In this document: positions 14,828 through 24,002 of the stretch, piece after piece
Layout of the letters: every line of letters begins with the position of its first letter
How positions within the stretch are numbered: the first letter of the stretch is position 1
NCBI GenBank assembly: GCA_015061605.1
Contig: SUWH01000026.1
Span: 1 to 36,323, forward strand
Length of the DNA stretch: 36,323 nt
Reading direction: 5' to 3'
DNA from: Lentisphaerota bacterium
GTDB taxonomy: Bacteria; Verrucomicrobiota; Lentisphaeria; Victivallales; Victivallaceae
Notes under the pieces: model-generated
Told to the model about the DNA's origin: nothing
The model's database searches: none
The model's input: only the letters and a program-made list of their open reading frames with translations
Made by a program: the position numbers and the translations under genes

Positions 14828-16552
14828 ATGGAAAGTGAAACCTCATATGTGAAAATGCCGCTTTGCGGTATGCTTTGGCGTTTCGGCGTGATGATCGCCG
14901 CTGCCTGTTGTGTCGGTTTCGGTGGTGTCGCCAGCGGCGCACTTGATTTGAAGCAGTCCATCGCCTGTGCGGTGTTTATTGCTATTATTTTCGGAACTTT
15001 GTTCTTCTGGACCTTCCGTCTGGCGATCGCCTTTCTGGGACTGGCGGTGTTGATTTTCAGCAACAGTTTGAATATCGCCCGCTTCGTCGAATCAAGTTCA
15101 CTTGAAGTTATCATGTTCCTGGTCGGTATGATGATCATTGTCGGCGCGTTGCGTGACCTCGGTTTCTTTACCTGGGTCGTGCAGTTGATCGTTGCCATGC
15201 CCAATCTGACCGGTAAAAAGTTTATCGCGGTAACGGCGGTCGCCTCTTCGCTGCTTGCCTGTGCCGTGGATGAAGTTACCAGTATCATTTTTGTCAGTAC
15301 GCTTATTTTTCAGGTCTGCGACCGTCTGAAACTTGATCCCACCCCCTATATCCTTATTGCGGTGTTGTGCACCAACGTCGGTTCTGCCGGTACCATGATG
15401 GGTAATCCGGTCGGTATCTATATCGGTACCAAAGCGATGTTGAGCTTCGGCGACTTTATGTGCTGGGCGTTTCCGATGATGTTGATCGCTCTGGCAGTCG
15501 TGACTGCCCTCACCATGTTCTGCTACCGCAAGGATCTGGCTGAATTTGACAAACGTCTGCAGGCGCGTCTGGCGCAGGGGCTGACCCTTGCTCCGACGGT
15601 CAAAGTTCCCTACAAGGCCGGTCTGACTCTGCTCATTCTGACCACCTGTGCCATTGCTTCCCACCACCAGTTGGAAAGCGCTTTCAACCTCAGCCCCAAC
15701 AGCGTGCTGCTGGTTGCCCCGCTTGTCTGTTCCGGTATCGTTATGATCTGCAAACCCAACCGCGCCCGCCACTATGTGGAAAAAGAGGTCGATTGGTGGA
15801 CTCTTATCTTCTTCATGCTGCTGTTTGCCATCGCCGGAACTTTGGAATTCACCGGTGTGGATCAGGTCATGGCGAAATTCTTTGCCGGTATTGCCGGAAC
15901 TGATGTCAAAACTCTGGTTCCCTTTATCTTCTCCGTGTCCGCTGTCGGTTCTGCATTTGTTGACAACGTGATTTTCGTTGCTGCATTCTGTCCGGTCATT
16001 GAGCAGCTCGGTGTGAGTTTGAAAGATATGCCGCTGTGGTGGGCGTTGCTCTTCGGTGCCTGTTTCGGCGGTAACATCACCATGATCGGTTCCACTGCCA
16101 ACATCGTGGCTCTGGGTATGCTGGAAAAGAAATCCTCCACCCGCATGACCTTCTTCCGCTGGTTCAAGATCGGTGCATTGTGCAGTATCGTTTCCGGTGC
16201 GGTCGTTATCGCCGGTATCCTGCTTTTGAATGATCTGATGCCGGATCGTCCTTCCCAGGTCAAATTTTCCTACTTGAGCGAAAAGGCCGGTAAGGAGTTC
16301 AAAAACAAAGCGGTCGAACTCGAAGGCGTGGTCAAACTTGACGGCAAAAATATTGTTATAACCGCTCCCAAAGGCGAAGGCAGGATCGCTGCCAAATGTG
16401 CTGAAAATGTCAGTTTCGCTGATGTTGTGCAGTTCGTCGGCAAACAGGTCGAAATTTCCGGTATCATCGACAGCAAAAAGAATGAAGAGGGTAAATTCAT
16501 TCACGAGTTGACCATCAATGCCATCGCGGAGGCGACCGAAGATAAGCATTGA
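14828..16552 (+). CDS. ArsB/NhaD-type ion permease with C-terminal OB-like domain
   Basis: The 574-residue protein has about 11-12 membrane segments in residues 15-475 and the two related signature loops of the ion-transporter superfamily (NVGSAGTMMGNPVGIYIGTK, about 186-205, and FGGNITMIGSTANIVALGML in the second half), as in NhaD Na+/H+ antiporters and ArsB. The motif AVDEVTSIIF fits an ion-binding helix. The substrate (Na+, anion or dicarboxylate) cannot be read. Residues 478-574 form a soluble tail not usual for the family, with KAVELEGVVKLDGKNIVITA and KQVEISGIIDSKKNEEGKFI resembling an OB-fold. It shares a transcript with the preceding EIIA-CBS gene and ends at a strong terminator. Confidence 0.88.
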   Translation: MESETSYVKMPLCGMLWRFGVMIAAACCVGFGGVASGALDLKQSIACAVFIAIIFGTLFFWTFRLAIAFLGLAVLIFSNSLNIARFVESSSLEVIMFLVGMMIIVGALRDLGFFTWVVQLIVAMPNLTGKKFIAVTAVASSLLACAVDEVTSIIFVSTLIFQVCDRLKLDPTPYILIAVLCTNVGSAGTMMGNPVGIYIGTKAMLSFGDFMCWAFPMMLIALAVVTALTMFCYRKDLAEFDKRLQARLAQGLTLAPTVKVPYKAGLTLLILTTCAIASHHQLESAFNLSPNSVLLVAPLVCSGIVMICKPNRARHYVEKEVDWWTLIFFMLLFAIAGTLEFTGVDQVMAKFFAGIAGTDVKTLVPFIFSVSAVGSAFVDNVIFVAAFCPVIEQLGVSLKDMPLWWALLFGACFGGNITMIGSTANIVALGMLEKKSSTRMTFFRWFKIGALCSIVSGAVVIAGILLLNDLMPDRPSQVKFSYLSEKAGKEFKNKAVELEGVVKLDGKNIVITAPKGEGRIAAKCAENVSFADVVQFVGKQVEISGIIDSKKNEEGKFIHELTINAIAEATEDKH

Positions 16553-16575
16553 TTTTCAGTTCGCTGAAAATTTTC

Positions 16576-16610
16576 AAGAGCATGATTTTGTGTCATGCTC
16601 TTTTTTTTTT
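16576..16610 (+). terminator. Intrinsic terminator after the permease
   Basis: AAGAGCATGA pairs with TCATGCTCTT around TTTTGTG, followed by a run of ten T. Confidence 0.92.
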
Positions 16611-16642
16611 GTGTTTTTTTGTCCAAAATATGGATAAAAAAC

Positions 16643-16671
16643 TTGATTATTTATAATTGGTGAGCTATTTT
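16643..16671 (+). promoter_or_regulatory. Promoter of the sodium:solute symporter gene
   Basis: TTGATT (16643-16648) and TATTTT (16666-16671) are separated by 17 nt, 63 nt before the start codon. Confidence 0.6.
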
Positions 16672-16734
16672 ATAGTCAATATAATTAAAAAGTAATACGC
16701 ATTTTTTTTCAAAAAACATAAGGAGGGAAACAAA

Positions 16735-19137
16735 ATGTATTCACTTTTGGCAGCCGCCAGTGTCAACGTCAATGAAGGTATGTCGTTGCTTGACTGGTCG
16801 ATCGTCGCAGGAATTATCCTGTTCCTGATCGGAATTCTTTTTTACTGCAACCGCTTTATGCACAGCGCGGCAGACTTTCTGGCTGCGAGCCGTTGCGCCG
16901 GTCGTTATCTTCTGAGTATCAGTCAGGGTATCGCCGGGTTCGCCGTGGTGAACTCTGTTGCAACCTTTGAAATGTTCTATAAAGCCGGTTTTGCTTCCAC
17001 CTGGTGGGCAATGCTTACTGCTCCCATCGGTCTGGTATTGTCGCTGGTCGCGTGGGTGACCTACCGTCTGCGTGAAACCCGCTGCTTTACGCTGGCGCAG
17101 TTCTATGAAGTGCGTTACAGCCGTAAATTCCGCGTTACCGCCGGTGTTATCACCTGGGTGTCCGGTGTGGTCAACTACGGTATTTTCCCCGCGGTGAGTG
17201 TCCGCTTTTTCATGTTCTTCTGCCGTCTTCCGGAATACTATCCCTTGTGGGGTATCAACTGGGATGTCTATGCGGTGCTGTTGACCATTGCTATCGGACT
17301 CGGTCTTTTCTTTGCCACCTGCGGCGGACAGATCGCCATCATGGTCACTGACTTTTTGCAGGGTATTTTCTGTAATATCTGTTTTATCATCTTTATTTTC
17401 TTTATCTTCAAACTCGGTGACTGGGACGTTTCCGGCGGTTATGTTTCCTGGCGCCAGATCGAAGATTCTCTTATTGATACCAACGGTATTTCCCAGATCA
17501 ACCCTTTCAATGCCGGAAAGATCAAAGACTTCAACTATTACTATTTCCTTATCGGTATCATCAGTACGCTCTATTCCCGCGGTTCATGGCAGGGCGGTAT
17601 GGGATATGCTGCCGCCGCCAAGAATCCGCATGAAAGCAAAATGGCCGGTATCCTTGCCACCTGGCGCGGTCTGGCACAGGGCTTGATGATCATGCTCTTC
17701 CCGCTGGCGTTGATCGTCATTATGAAGCACCCCGCTTTCTATGATCTGGCGCAGGTCATTGAAGATACTCTCGCCCAGACCAAAGATGCGCAGCTGCGTG
17801 AACAGGGGTTGGTTCCGACCGGACTTTCACTCATCATGCCCAACGGTCTGCTCGGTTTGTTCGTTGCGGTCATGTTTGCCGCGATGCTTTCCACTGACGA
17901 TACCTACATGCACAGCTGGGGCAGTATCTTCATTCAGGACGTGGTCATGCCGTTCAAGAAAAAGGCTTTCAGCCCCAAACAGCACATCTGGGCGTTGCGT
18001 CTGTCGGTTGCCGGTGTCGCGGTTTTCGCGTGGCTTTTCAGCTACTTCTACCGTCAGACTGAATATGTCTTCCTTTTCTTTGCCATTACCGGTGCTATCG
18101 TTTCCGGTGCGGGTGCCGCCATCATCGGCGGTTTGTACTGGAAAAAAGGTACTACTGCGGCGGCGTGGACCAGCTATATCGTCGGTGCGACCATCGCCAC
18201 TACCGGTATCGTGATGCAGCAGATCTGGAACCGTCCCAACGGCATCAAGTTCGGTGCCTGGCTCAATGAAACCTTCAACTTCAACTGGAGTGAAGCCACT
18301 CTCGCCAAGTTCCCCATTAACGGTCAGTATGTCGGTTTGATCGGTATGCTCAGCTGTGCTGCGCTCTATGCGATCATTTCACTGGTTCAGCACTATCTCT
18401 TCAAAAAGCCGGACTTTAATCTGGACAAGATGCTCCATCGCGGCGAATACGATACTGCCAAAGAGCATATCGTCAACTCCGAGAAAGTCAACATCATCGC
18501 CCAGCGGCTGGGTATCACCAAAGAATTTACTCTCGGTGACAAACTTATCTACGCCGGAAGTATCCTGTGGACCATCGGCTGGTTTGTTATCTTCGTGGTT
18601 TTCACCACCTGGCACTTCTCCGGCGGGAAGTCGATAACTGTTGAAGACCGCATCTATGAATGCAAAGTTTGCGAACGTACCGGTTGTAAACACGCAAGTG
18701 CTGCACAGAAATCCATCACCAAGGCTGAAGAACGTGTTCAGAAAGTCAGCGAACGCATCAAATGGCTCAAAAGTGATGACAATACTGAAAAGGATGCAGC
18801 TGCACTCAAACGCGCGCTCAAAGATGCGAAAGTTGCCGCAACTGATTTGAAAAAGGCGGTTTCAGAAACTGCCAAAGCGCAGGTCGTGGTCAAAAAAGTT
18901 GAAAATACCGCTTTTGCTTCCGGTGTACCCAAATCTGCATGGTTGACCTTGTGGCACGCCAAGATCTATATCACGCTTATCCTCGGTTTCTGTGTCACCG
19001 TCTGGTTTATCATCGGCGGTATCGTTGACGTGGTCGGCTTGTTCAAGGCATTGGCAAGCATCAAGCGCGATGCGGCGGATGACGGTTCAGTCGTGGACGG
19101 TCAGAATGCCGGTGAAGCCAAAGTCGCGGATAAATAA
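16735..19137 (+). CDS. Sodium:solute symporter family protein with coiled-coil insertion
   Basis: The 800-residue protein belongs to the SSS (SLC5-like) family: about 13-14 membrane helices, with the core from residues 20-540, GSWQGGMGYAAAAKNPHESK in the middle and FAAMLSTDDTYMHSWGSIFI (TM8-like Na+-site region). It should import a small solute with Na+; the solute is not evident. Residues about 632-735, between the last two helices, form a hydrophilic, Lys/Ala-rich coiled-coil insertion that opens with ECKVCERTGCKH, a three-Cys cluster. The tail after the last helix is acidic. AAGGAGGG stands 7 nt before the ATG. The gene has its own promoter and terminator. Codon use is strongly biased (GGT, ATC, CGT), which suggests high expression. 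Confidence 0.92.
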   Translation: MYSLLAAASVNVNEGMSLLDWSIVAGIILFLIGILFYCNRFMHSAADFLAASRCAGRYLLSISQGIAGFAVVNSVATFEMFYKAGFASTWWAMLTAPIGLVLSLVAWVTYRLRETRCFTLAQFYEVRYSRKFRVTAGVITWVSGVVNYGIFPAVSVRFFMFFCRLPEYYPLWGINWDVYAVLLTIAIGLGLFFATCGGQIAIMVTDFLQGIFCNICFIIFIFFIFKLGDWDVSGGYVSWRQIEDSLIDTNGISQINPFNAGKIKDFNYYYFLIGIISTLYSRGSWQGGMGYAAAAKNPHESKMAGILATWRGLAQGLMIMLFPLALIVIMKHPAFYDLAQVIEDTLAQTKDAQLREQGLVPTGLSLIMPNGLLGLFVAVMFAAMLSTDDTYMHSWGSIFIQDVVMPFKKKAFSPKQHIWALRLSVAGVAVFAWLFSYFYRQTEYVFLFFAITGAIVSGAGAAIIGGLYWKKGTTAAAWTSYIVGATIATTGIVMQQIWNRPNGIKFGAWLNETFNFNWSEATLAKFPINGQYVGLIGMLSCAALYAIISLVQHYLFKKPDFNLDKMLHRGEYDTAKEHIVNSEKVNIIAQRLGITKEFTLGDKLIYAGSILWTIGWFVIFVVFTTWHFSGGKSITVEDRIYECKVCERTGCKHASAAQKSITKAEERVQKVSERIKWLKSDDNTEKDAAALKRALKDAKVAATDLKKAVSETAKAQVVVKKVENTAFASGVPKSAWLTLWHAKIYITLILGFCVTVWFIIGGIVDVVGLFKALASIKRDAADDGSVVDGQNAGEAKVADK

Positions 19138-19160
19138 TTTCCACGATCAAAGAAAAATCT

Positions 19161-19192
19161 CCGGACGGTTGAAAAAGCCGTCCGGTTTTTTT
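19161..19192 (+). terminator. Intrinsic terminator after the symporter
   Basis: CCGGACGG and CCGTCCGG pair around TTGAAAAAG, followed by seven T. Confidence 0.93.
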
Positions 19193-19201
19193 GTGCAGGG
19201 G

Positions 19202-19230
19202 TTGAATTATCACCATTTATGTGGTATGTT
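19202..19230 (+). promoter_or_regulatory. Promoter of the DUF1846 gene
   Basis: TTGAAT (19202-19207) and TATGTT (19225-19230) are separated by 17 nt, 42 nt before the start codon and directly after the symporter terminator. Confidence 0.65.
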
Positions 19231-19272
19231 AAACAACTGTAATAAAAATGTGCAATTTGGTGGAATTTTTTT

Positions 19273-20793
19273 ATGAACAGTATCGGTTTTGACAGCGAAA
19301 AGTATCTGGCGGAACAGTCGGCAGCGATCCTTGAACGCGCCGGCAAATTCGGCGACAAACTCTATATCGAATTCGGCGGCAAGCTCATCTGCGATTTTCA
19401 CGCCGCCCGGGTGCTGCCCGGTTTTGACCCGGATGCAAAAATAAAACTGCTTCAGCGCCTTAAAGACAAGGTCGATATCGTCATCTGTATCCACGCCGGA
19501 GCTATCGAAGAAAAAAAGGTTCGGGCAGACTTCGGACTTTCCTACGATGCCGATACCATGCGTACCATTGACGATCTGCGCGACTGGGGACTGGATGTGA
19601 CCGCCGTCGTCGTCACCCGTTATACTGATCAGCCCTCTGTAAAAGGATTTATCAACCGGCTTTCCCGCCGCGGCATCCGCGTTTACACCCACCGTCCCAT
19701 CGAAGGTTATCCCACCGACCTCGATACCATCGTCAGTGAACGCGGCTACGGTGCCAATGAATACATCGAAACCACCCGTCCGATCGTGGTCGTTACCGGG
19801 CCCGGTCCCAATTCCGGCAAGATGGCGACCTGTCTTTCGCAGGTCTATCATGAATACCAGCGCGGCATCAAAGCCGGTTACGCCAAGTTTGAAACTTTCC
19901 CGGTCTGGAATCTTACGCTCGATCACCCCGTCAACGTCGCTTATGAAGCGGCAACCGCCGATCTCGGCGATGTCAACATGGTCGATCCATTCCACTTGAA
20001 AGCACGCGGCGAAACCGCGGTGAATTACAATCGCGATGTGGATGTTTTCCCGGTCGTCAAGCGTATTTGCGCCCGCATCATGCCTCCGGAACAGCTCTAT
20101 GTTTCCCCCACCGATATGGGAGTCAACCGGGTCGGTTTTGCCATTACCGACAACGAAGTGGTAAGCGAAGCATCCCGGCAGGAGATCATCCGCCGCTACT
20201 TCCGCGCATTGTGTGATTACGCCGTAGGCCGCGAAGAAAAATGTGTTTCCGAACGGGTCAAACTTCTGATGGATGACCTGAATATTTCCGTCCTTGACCG
20301 GACGGTCGTCACCCCCGCCCGCAAGGCTGCCGAAGATGCCGCTTCGCTTCCCGAAAAACACGGCAGTGAAAATGTTTTCTGCGGTGCGGCTATCCAGCTC
20401 CATGACGGTACCATTATCACCGGGAAAAATTCTCCTCTCCTCCATGCCGCCTCCAGCTGCATCATCAACGCAATAAAACATCTTGCCGGTCTCCCCGGCG
20501 ATCTGCATCTGGTGTCACCGCAAATCATCGAATCGGTCGGCAATTTGAAGCACGATGTGTTTAAAGAAAAACAAATTTCGCTTGCTTTAAGCGAAACTCT
20601 CACTGCCTTGAGCGTTTCCACTCCATCCAACCCGGCTGCCGCATTGGCAATGAAACAACTCAAGCACCTTGCCGGATGTGAAATGCACTTGTCTCACATT
20701 CCTACGCCGGGGGATGAAGCCGCACTGCGAAAAATCGGTGTAAACCTCACCAGCGAACCGGTGTTTGCCAGCCGCAACATCTTCATGGAGTAG
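19273..20793 (+). CDS. DUF1846 (UPF0371) family protein
   Basis: The 506-residue cytoplasmic protein matches DUF1846 from start to end. The opening YIEFGGKLICDFHAARVLPG (about residues 31-50) and the phosphate-binding-like loop VVVTGPGPNSGKMATCLSQV are typical. Family length is about 500 residues, so it looks complete. The biochemical role of DUF1846 is not settled; the P-loop-like segment suggests nucleotide binding. The gene stands alone between a promoter at 19202 and a hairpin at 20821. GGTGGAA precedes the ATG by 7 nt. Confidence 0.93.
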   Translation: MNSIGFDSEKYLAEQSAAILERAGKFGDKLYIEFGGKLICDFHAARVLPGFDPDAKIKLLQRLKDKVDIVICIHAGAIEEKKVRADFGLSYDADTMRTIDDLRDWGLDVTAVVVTRYTDQPSVKGFINRLSRRGIRVYTHRPIEGYPTDLDTIVSERGYGANEYIETTRPIVVVTGPGPNSGKMATCLSQVYHEYQRGIKAGYAKFETFPVWNLTLDHPVNVAYEAATADLGDVNMVDPFHLKARGETAVNYNRDVDVFPVVKRICARIMPPEQLYVSPTDMGVNRVGFAITDNEVVSEASRQEIIRRYFRALCDYAVGREEKCVSERVKLLMDDLNISVLDRTVVTPARKAAEDAASLPEKHGSENVFCGAAIQLHDGTIITGKNSPLLHAASSCIINAIKHLAGLPGDLHLVSPQIIESVGNLKHDVFKEKQISLALSETLTALSVSTPSNPAAALAMKQLKHLAGCEMHLSHIPTPGDEAALRKIGVNLTSEPVFASRNIFME

Positions 20794-20820
20794 GGGGCGC
20801 GCCCTCGCGCGCGCTGACTT

Positions 20821-20868
20821 GAAAAGCCGGGAACTCGTGAACATAAGTTCACGTCGCCCCGGCTTTTC
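20821..20868 (+). terminator. Two-tier hairpin after the DUF1846 gene
   Basis: The outer stem GAAAAGCCGGG/CCCGGCTTTTC encloses an inner stem CGTGAAC/GTTCACG with an ATAA loop. The A-tract and T-tract in the arms suit termination in both directions. A GGGCGCGCCC palindrome (20795-20804) lies just after the stop codon, as a similar one does after glnA. Confidence 0.75.
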
Positions 20869-20932
20869 TGCGTCATCATCGCACGATCATCGCGCCCCTT
20901 GTTTGGAGGAGCGGGAGCGACTGGCTTTTATG

Positions 20933-21102
20933 CCTTTTGTCATGCCTCCGGCATGACAGGCGAGGTAGTTTTTGAGTAACGCCGCTGTCGCGGCTGATAG
21001 CCTTTTGTCATGCCTCCGGCACGACAGGCGAGGTAGTTTGTGTTGCGCCGCTGTCGCGGCTTATGGGAGCCTTTTGTCATGCCTCCGGCACGACAGGCGA
21101 GG
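20933..21102 (-). repeat. Tandem two-hairpin repeat (68-69 bp period)
   Basis: The unit is hairpin A (TGTCATGCC/GGCATGACA, loop TCC) followed by GAGGTAGTTT and hairpin B (GCCGC/GCGGC, loop TGTC). Hairpin A starts near 20933, 21001 and 21070; hairpin B is at 20981-20994 and 21047-21060. The second and third A copies have GGCACGACA, which breaks a pair on the plus strand but keeps a G-U pair on the minus strand. The block begins 10 nt past the stop of the minus-strand membrane-protein gene. Confidence 0.88.
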
Positions 21103-21111
21103 GGACCTGTT

Positions 21112-23985
21112 TTAATTGCGTTTGAACAGTGTTGCTTCCAGAAGCTGCAGCGGCTCATTCCGGTTATCTTCGTGGTGTACGGTCAGATTCCAGCGGGAGT
21201 TGCTCAAATACCAGTTCGTCGAATTATACATCGGTATCAGAAAATTATGATTTCCGCCCCAGAAGGCAATAAACGGTTGGCCTGCTCCTGCGAAACTGTC
21301 CTGCCACGAAACAATTATTCCACGGGAATCTACCGGGCGGTTGAACTTCAGATAAAGAAAATCTCCTCCCAGCGAAGATACTCCGTATAACGATATTGTG
21401 TTGGCATTTAATTGCTGAAACTGCAGCGAAGCCAATTTTGTCATCCGTTTCTGCAAAGATGGCAGCGATCTTGCCCATGATATTGGATAACCGTCGATCT
21501 TTTTATAATCAAGCGCATTACTCAACAGGTTCTGGTCATCCAATGAATCCTGTTTTACTGAATCAGATCTTTTCAGCAACTCTTCACAACCTTTGCGGAT
21601 CATCCAGATTTTTCCGTTGATATCTCCGAATACCCGGTAGTTATCCAACATATATCGGTATAACGGATAACAGCGTAATGCGATCGTTCCTTCATAAAAT
21701 TCAATATTTTTACCTTTTATCAATATCAGTACCGGATTTGATTTCTGAATTTCCTTTTTCATTTTTTCTGCCAATTCCGGACTGCCGAGATAAAAATAAG
21801 ACGGATAACTCATCGGTGGTTTTATGCCGTTTCCGCAGTAAGCGTAGATGGCAGAGTTGTTGGTCATATCCCAGAAGCCGCCGGTATTCTCCACATCAGG
21901 CAGGATACTGTCGATCAATGCTTTCGCATCTTTATGATGCTGAAAATGTTCTGCCTGCAGTTCCGCATTGCTTCCCAAGTGCGGCAGACCGGCTTCTGCC
22001 GGATTGCAGGTATTTGCCGGTTCCAGCAGAACCCCCTTGTGTTTGGATTCAAGTGAAGCTATAGATGTTGTATAAGAGCCAAACAGTCCGAAAAGCAGAC
22101 ACAAGATAAGAACTTGCCATATATTAAGCTTCTTTTTTACCCAATCTCTGTACCAAACCGGAAGTACAATAATTACCATTTGCAATGATACAAACAAAAC
22201 CCTTGACATCTCATCACATCCGGCTCGTCCTCCCGCACGTTGGATCATAATGATTCCGAGAATTACCAGAGAGACACTGGTCAGATAATGCATCATCGCA
22301 TGATCATTTTTCGGGGATACGAACAGTCGGATGCCGAACAGCACTGTAAACAACAGAAAACTGTAATTCAACGCGACATAGTATATGTTGAAATATTTTA
22401 TATTGCGTTCCAACAATGGAACGCAGTGTGAGGTCGTGTAAGTATCAGTTTGCAGGAAAAGTATTTCGGCAATCCCGCACAAAATATTGCGGCTTAATGG
22501 TATCAGCAGCAGTAATATTAAAAATCCAACCGCCCCGGTCAATATTGCAATTGCAGCTTTCCGTTCTTTTTTCCATGCAATGTACAACGCATACAGTGCC
22601 AGCGGCAGCATGGCAACAAAAACCGCCAGGGTGTCGGTCAAAGAATAAAATACTCCCGCAACTCCGGAAATGAAAAACAATGCAAGCAGCAAAGATGGTT
22701 TCTTTACCCAGAGTGGAGATGAAAATAAAATCAGACAGAGTAATCCAAACAGTACACCGGCTCCAATATATGGCGTCAGTATTGTCATGCCGGCGCAACC
22801 GGCTGCCGCAATCAGCAGCCCGCTTCTTCTGCGTAATATGGTCAGTGCAGAAAAGTACAACGGCAGGTCTGCCCACTTGATGAAGCTGTTAAGATAAGAA
22901 AAATCATCTCCCTTGAACAGCCACAGCAGAAAGCCGGGAATATAGTTTACTATACCGCGGCTCGGAATATAATCGACATAGATTTGTGAACCGAATTTAT
23001 GATACAGAAACCATGGCAAAACAATTTCACCATTGTGATAATCGTCAAAGCTGATGCCGGGCCATTGTTCCGGTGCCGCACAAAAGAGGCAGATCAATGC
23101 TGTCAGAGGTAAGGATGGAATAAATTGAGATAATGTGCCTGACTTTTTCCTGAATGCCGCATACAAGCTGAAATAGCCGGACAAAATCAATATCAGCACG
23201 GCAATATTCATATTGTTATTGAAGCCGGGAGTGAAAATCGTCTGATCCCGTAATATTTGAGTCGGGAAAAGAAGATTCCCGAATGCCAGAGGTAAACCGC
23301 ACTGGGAGAGTACCAGAAATTTATTCCACGTACCTTTGCGGAAAGCAAAGAATAATGCTGTACTCCAAATCAGCCAATAGCCGATTGTCAAATTTATATC
23401 GCTTGTTATCCGGTTGCAAAAAAGTTTGAGGCAGAAATGGGATGCAATGCCGAAATACAATCCCAGAAGCAATGCTGACATTTCACGCTGCTGCAATTTC
23501 CTGAAACGCAGCTTGGCCACTATTACCAGCAGTCCGCAGCTGATACTTATTGCCGAATATTTAAAAATAATCGCAAATTGATTTGAAATAAAGCATTGCC
23601 CGATCAGCAGTGCCGGGATCATCAAGGCATAAAGCGATGTTTTACGCACCATCTGGATATCTGCTTCGCTCCGGAATGAATTGTATAATTTCATCAACAT
23701 CAGAAATGAAATGAAAAATACCGATATCGCAATATAAAACGAATAATATTCAAAACTTTTAGGCATCGCAGACATTGCCGGAAATCCACCGATAAAGTCC
23801 GGAAAAATTTCTGCATTCCTCTGTAACTGTTCCCAGGATATGCATCCTGATACCAAAGCAAATATAATAGAGTTTGCTATCTGCGGCAAGCGCAGACGCT
23901 TATCGCAGAATGGTTGAGGGGCTTTGTGATTTAACCAGAAAATCACTCCAAGCAATATCCATAATACCACGAGTATTTGTAACAT
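21112..23985 (-). CDS. Large polytopic membrane protein, possible GT-C glycosyltransferase
   Basis: This protein of about 957 residues has many membrane helices in its first 700 residues and a soluble C-terminal region of about 250. I do not recognise a firm family. SFDDYHNGEIVLPWFLYHKF followed by YVDYIPSRGIVNYIPG resembles the acidic periplasmic loop (D-x-E type) of GT-C enzymes that use lipid-linked sugars. It follows a GT9 gene, which supports an envelope glycan role, but this is inference. The frame reaches a TTG at 24006; the ATG at 23985 is preferred because AAAGG lies 7 nt before it and the upstream part would overlap the GT9 stop. Its 3' end runs into the hairpin-repeat block at 20933-21102. 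Base use is more A/T-rich than most neighbours. Confidence 0.8.
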   Translation of the reverse strand: MLQILVVLWILLGVIFWLNHKAPQPFCDKRLRLPQIANSIIFALVSGCISWEQLQRNAEIFPDFIGGFPAMSAMPKSFEYYSFYIAISVFFISFLMLMKLYNSFRSEADIQMVRKTSLYALMIPALLIGQCFISNQFAIIFKYSAISISCGLLVIVAKLRFRKLQQREMSALLLGLYFGIASHFCLKLFCNRITSDINLTIGYWLIWSTALFFAFRKGTWNKFLVLSQCGLPLAFGNLLFPTQILRDQTIFTPGFNNNMNIAVLILILSGYFSLYAAFRKKSGTLSQFIPSLPLTALICLFCAAPEQWPGISFDDYHNGEIVLPWFLYHKFGSQIYVDYIPSRGIVNYIPGFLLWLFKGDDFSYLNSFIKWADLPLYFSALTILRRRSGLLIAAAGCAGMTILTPYIGAGVLFGLLCLILFSSPLWVKKPSLLLALFFISGVAGVFYSLTDTLAVFVAMLPLALYALYIAWKKERKAAIAILTGAVGFLILLLLIPLSRNILCGIAEILFLQTDTYTTSHCVPLLERNIKYFNIYYVALNYSFLLFTVLFGIRLFVSPKNDHAMMHYLTSVSLVILGIIMIQRAGGRAGCDEMSRVLFVSLQMVIIVLPVWYRDWVKKKLNIWQVLILCLLFGLFGSYTTSIASLESKHKGVLLEPANTCNPAEAGLPHLGSNAELQAEHFQHHKDAKALIDSILPDVENTGGFWDMTNNSAIYAYCGNGIKPPMSYPSYFYLGSPELAEKMKKEIQKSNPVLILIKGKNIEFYEGTIALRCYPLYRYMLDNYRVFGDINGKIWMIRKGCEELLKRSDSVKQDSLDDQNLLSNALDYKKIDGYPISWARSLPSLQKRMTKLASLQFQQLNANTISLYGVSSLGGDFLYLKFNRPVDSRGIIVSWQDSFAGAGQPFIAFWGGNHNFLIPMYNSTNWYLSNSRWNLTVHHEDNRNEPLQLLEATLFKRN

Positions 23986-24002
23986 TTTATAACCTTTCTG
24001 TA

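Noticed and set aside
15098-16549. Long minus-strand open frame
   Set aside because: It is antisense to the permease; His/Asp/Gln-rich sequence typical of a reverse frame.
19210-20508. Long minus-strand open frame
   Set aside because: It is antisense to the DUF1846 gene.
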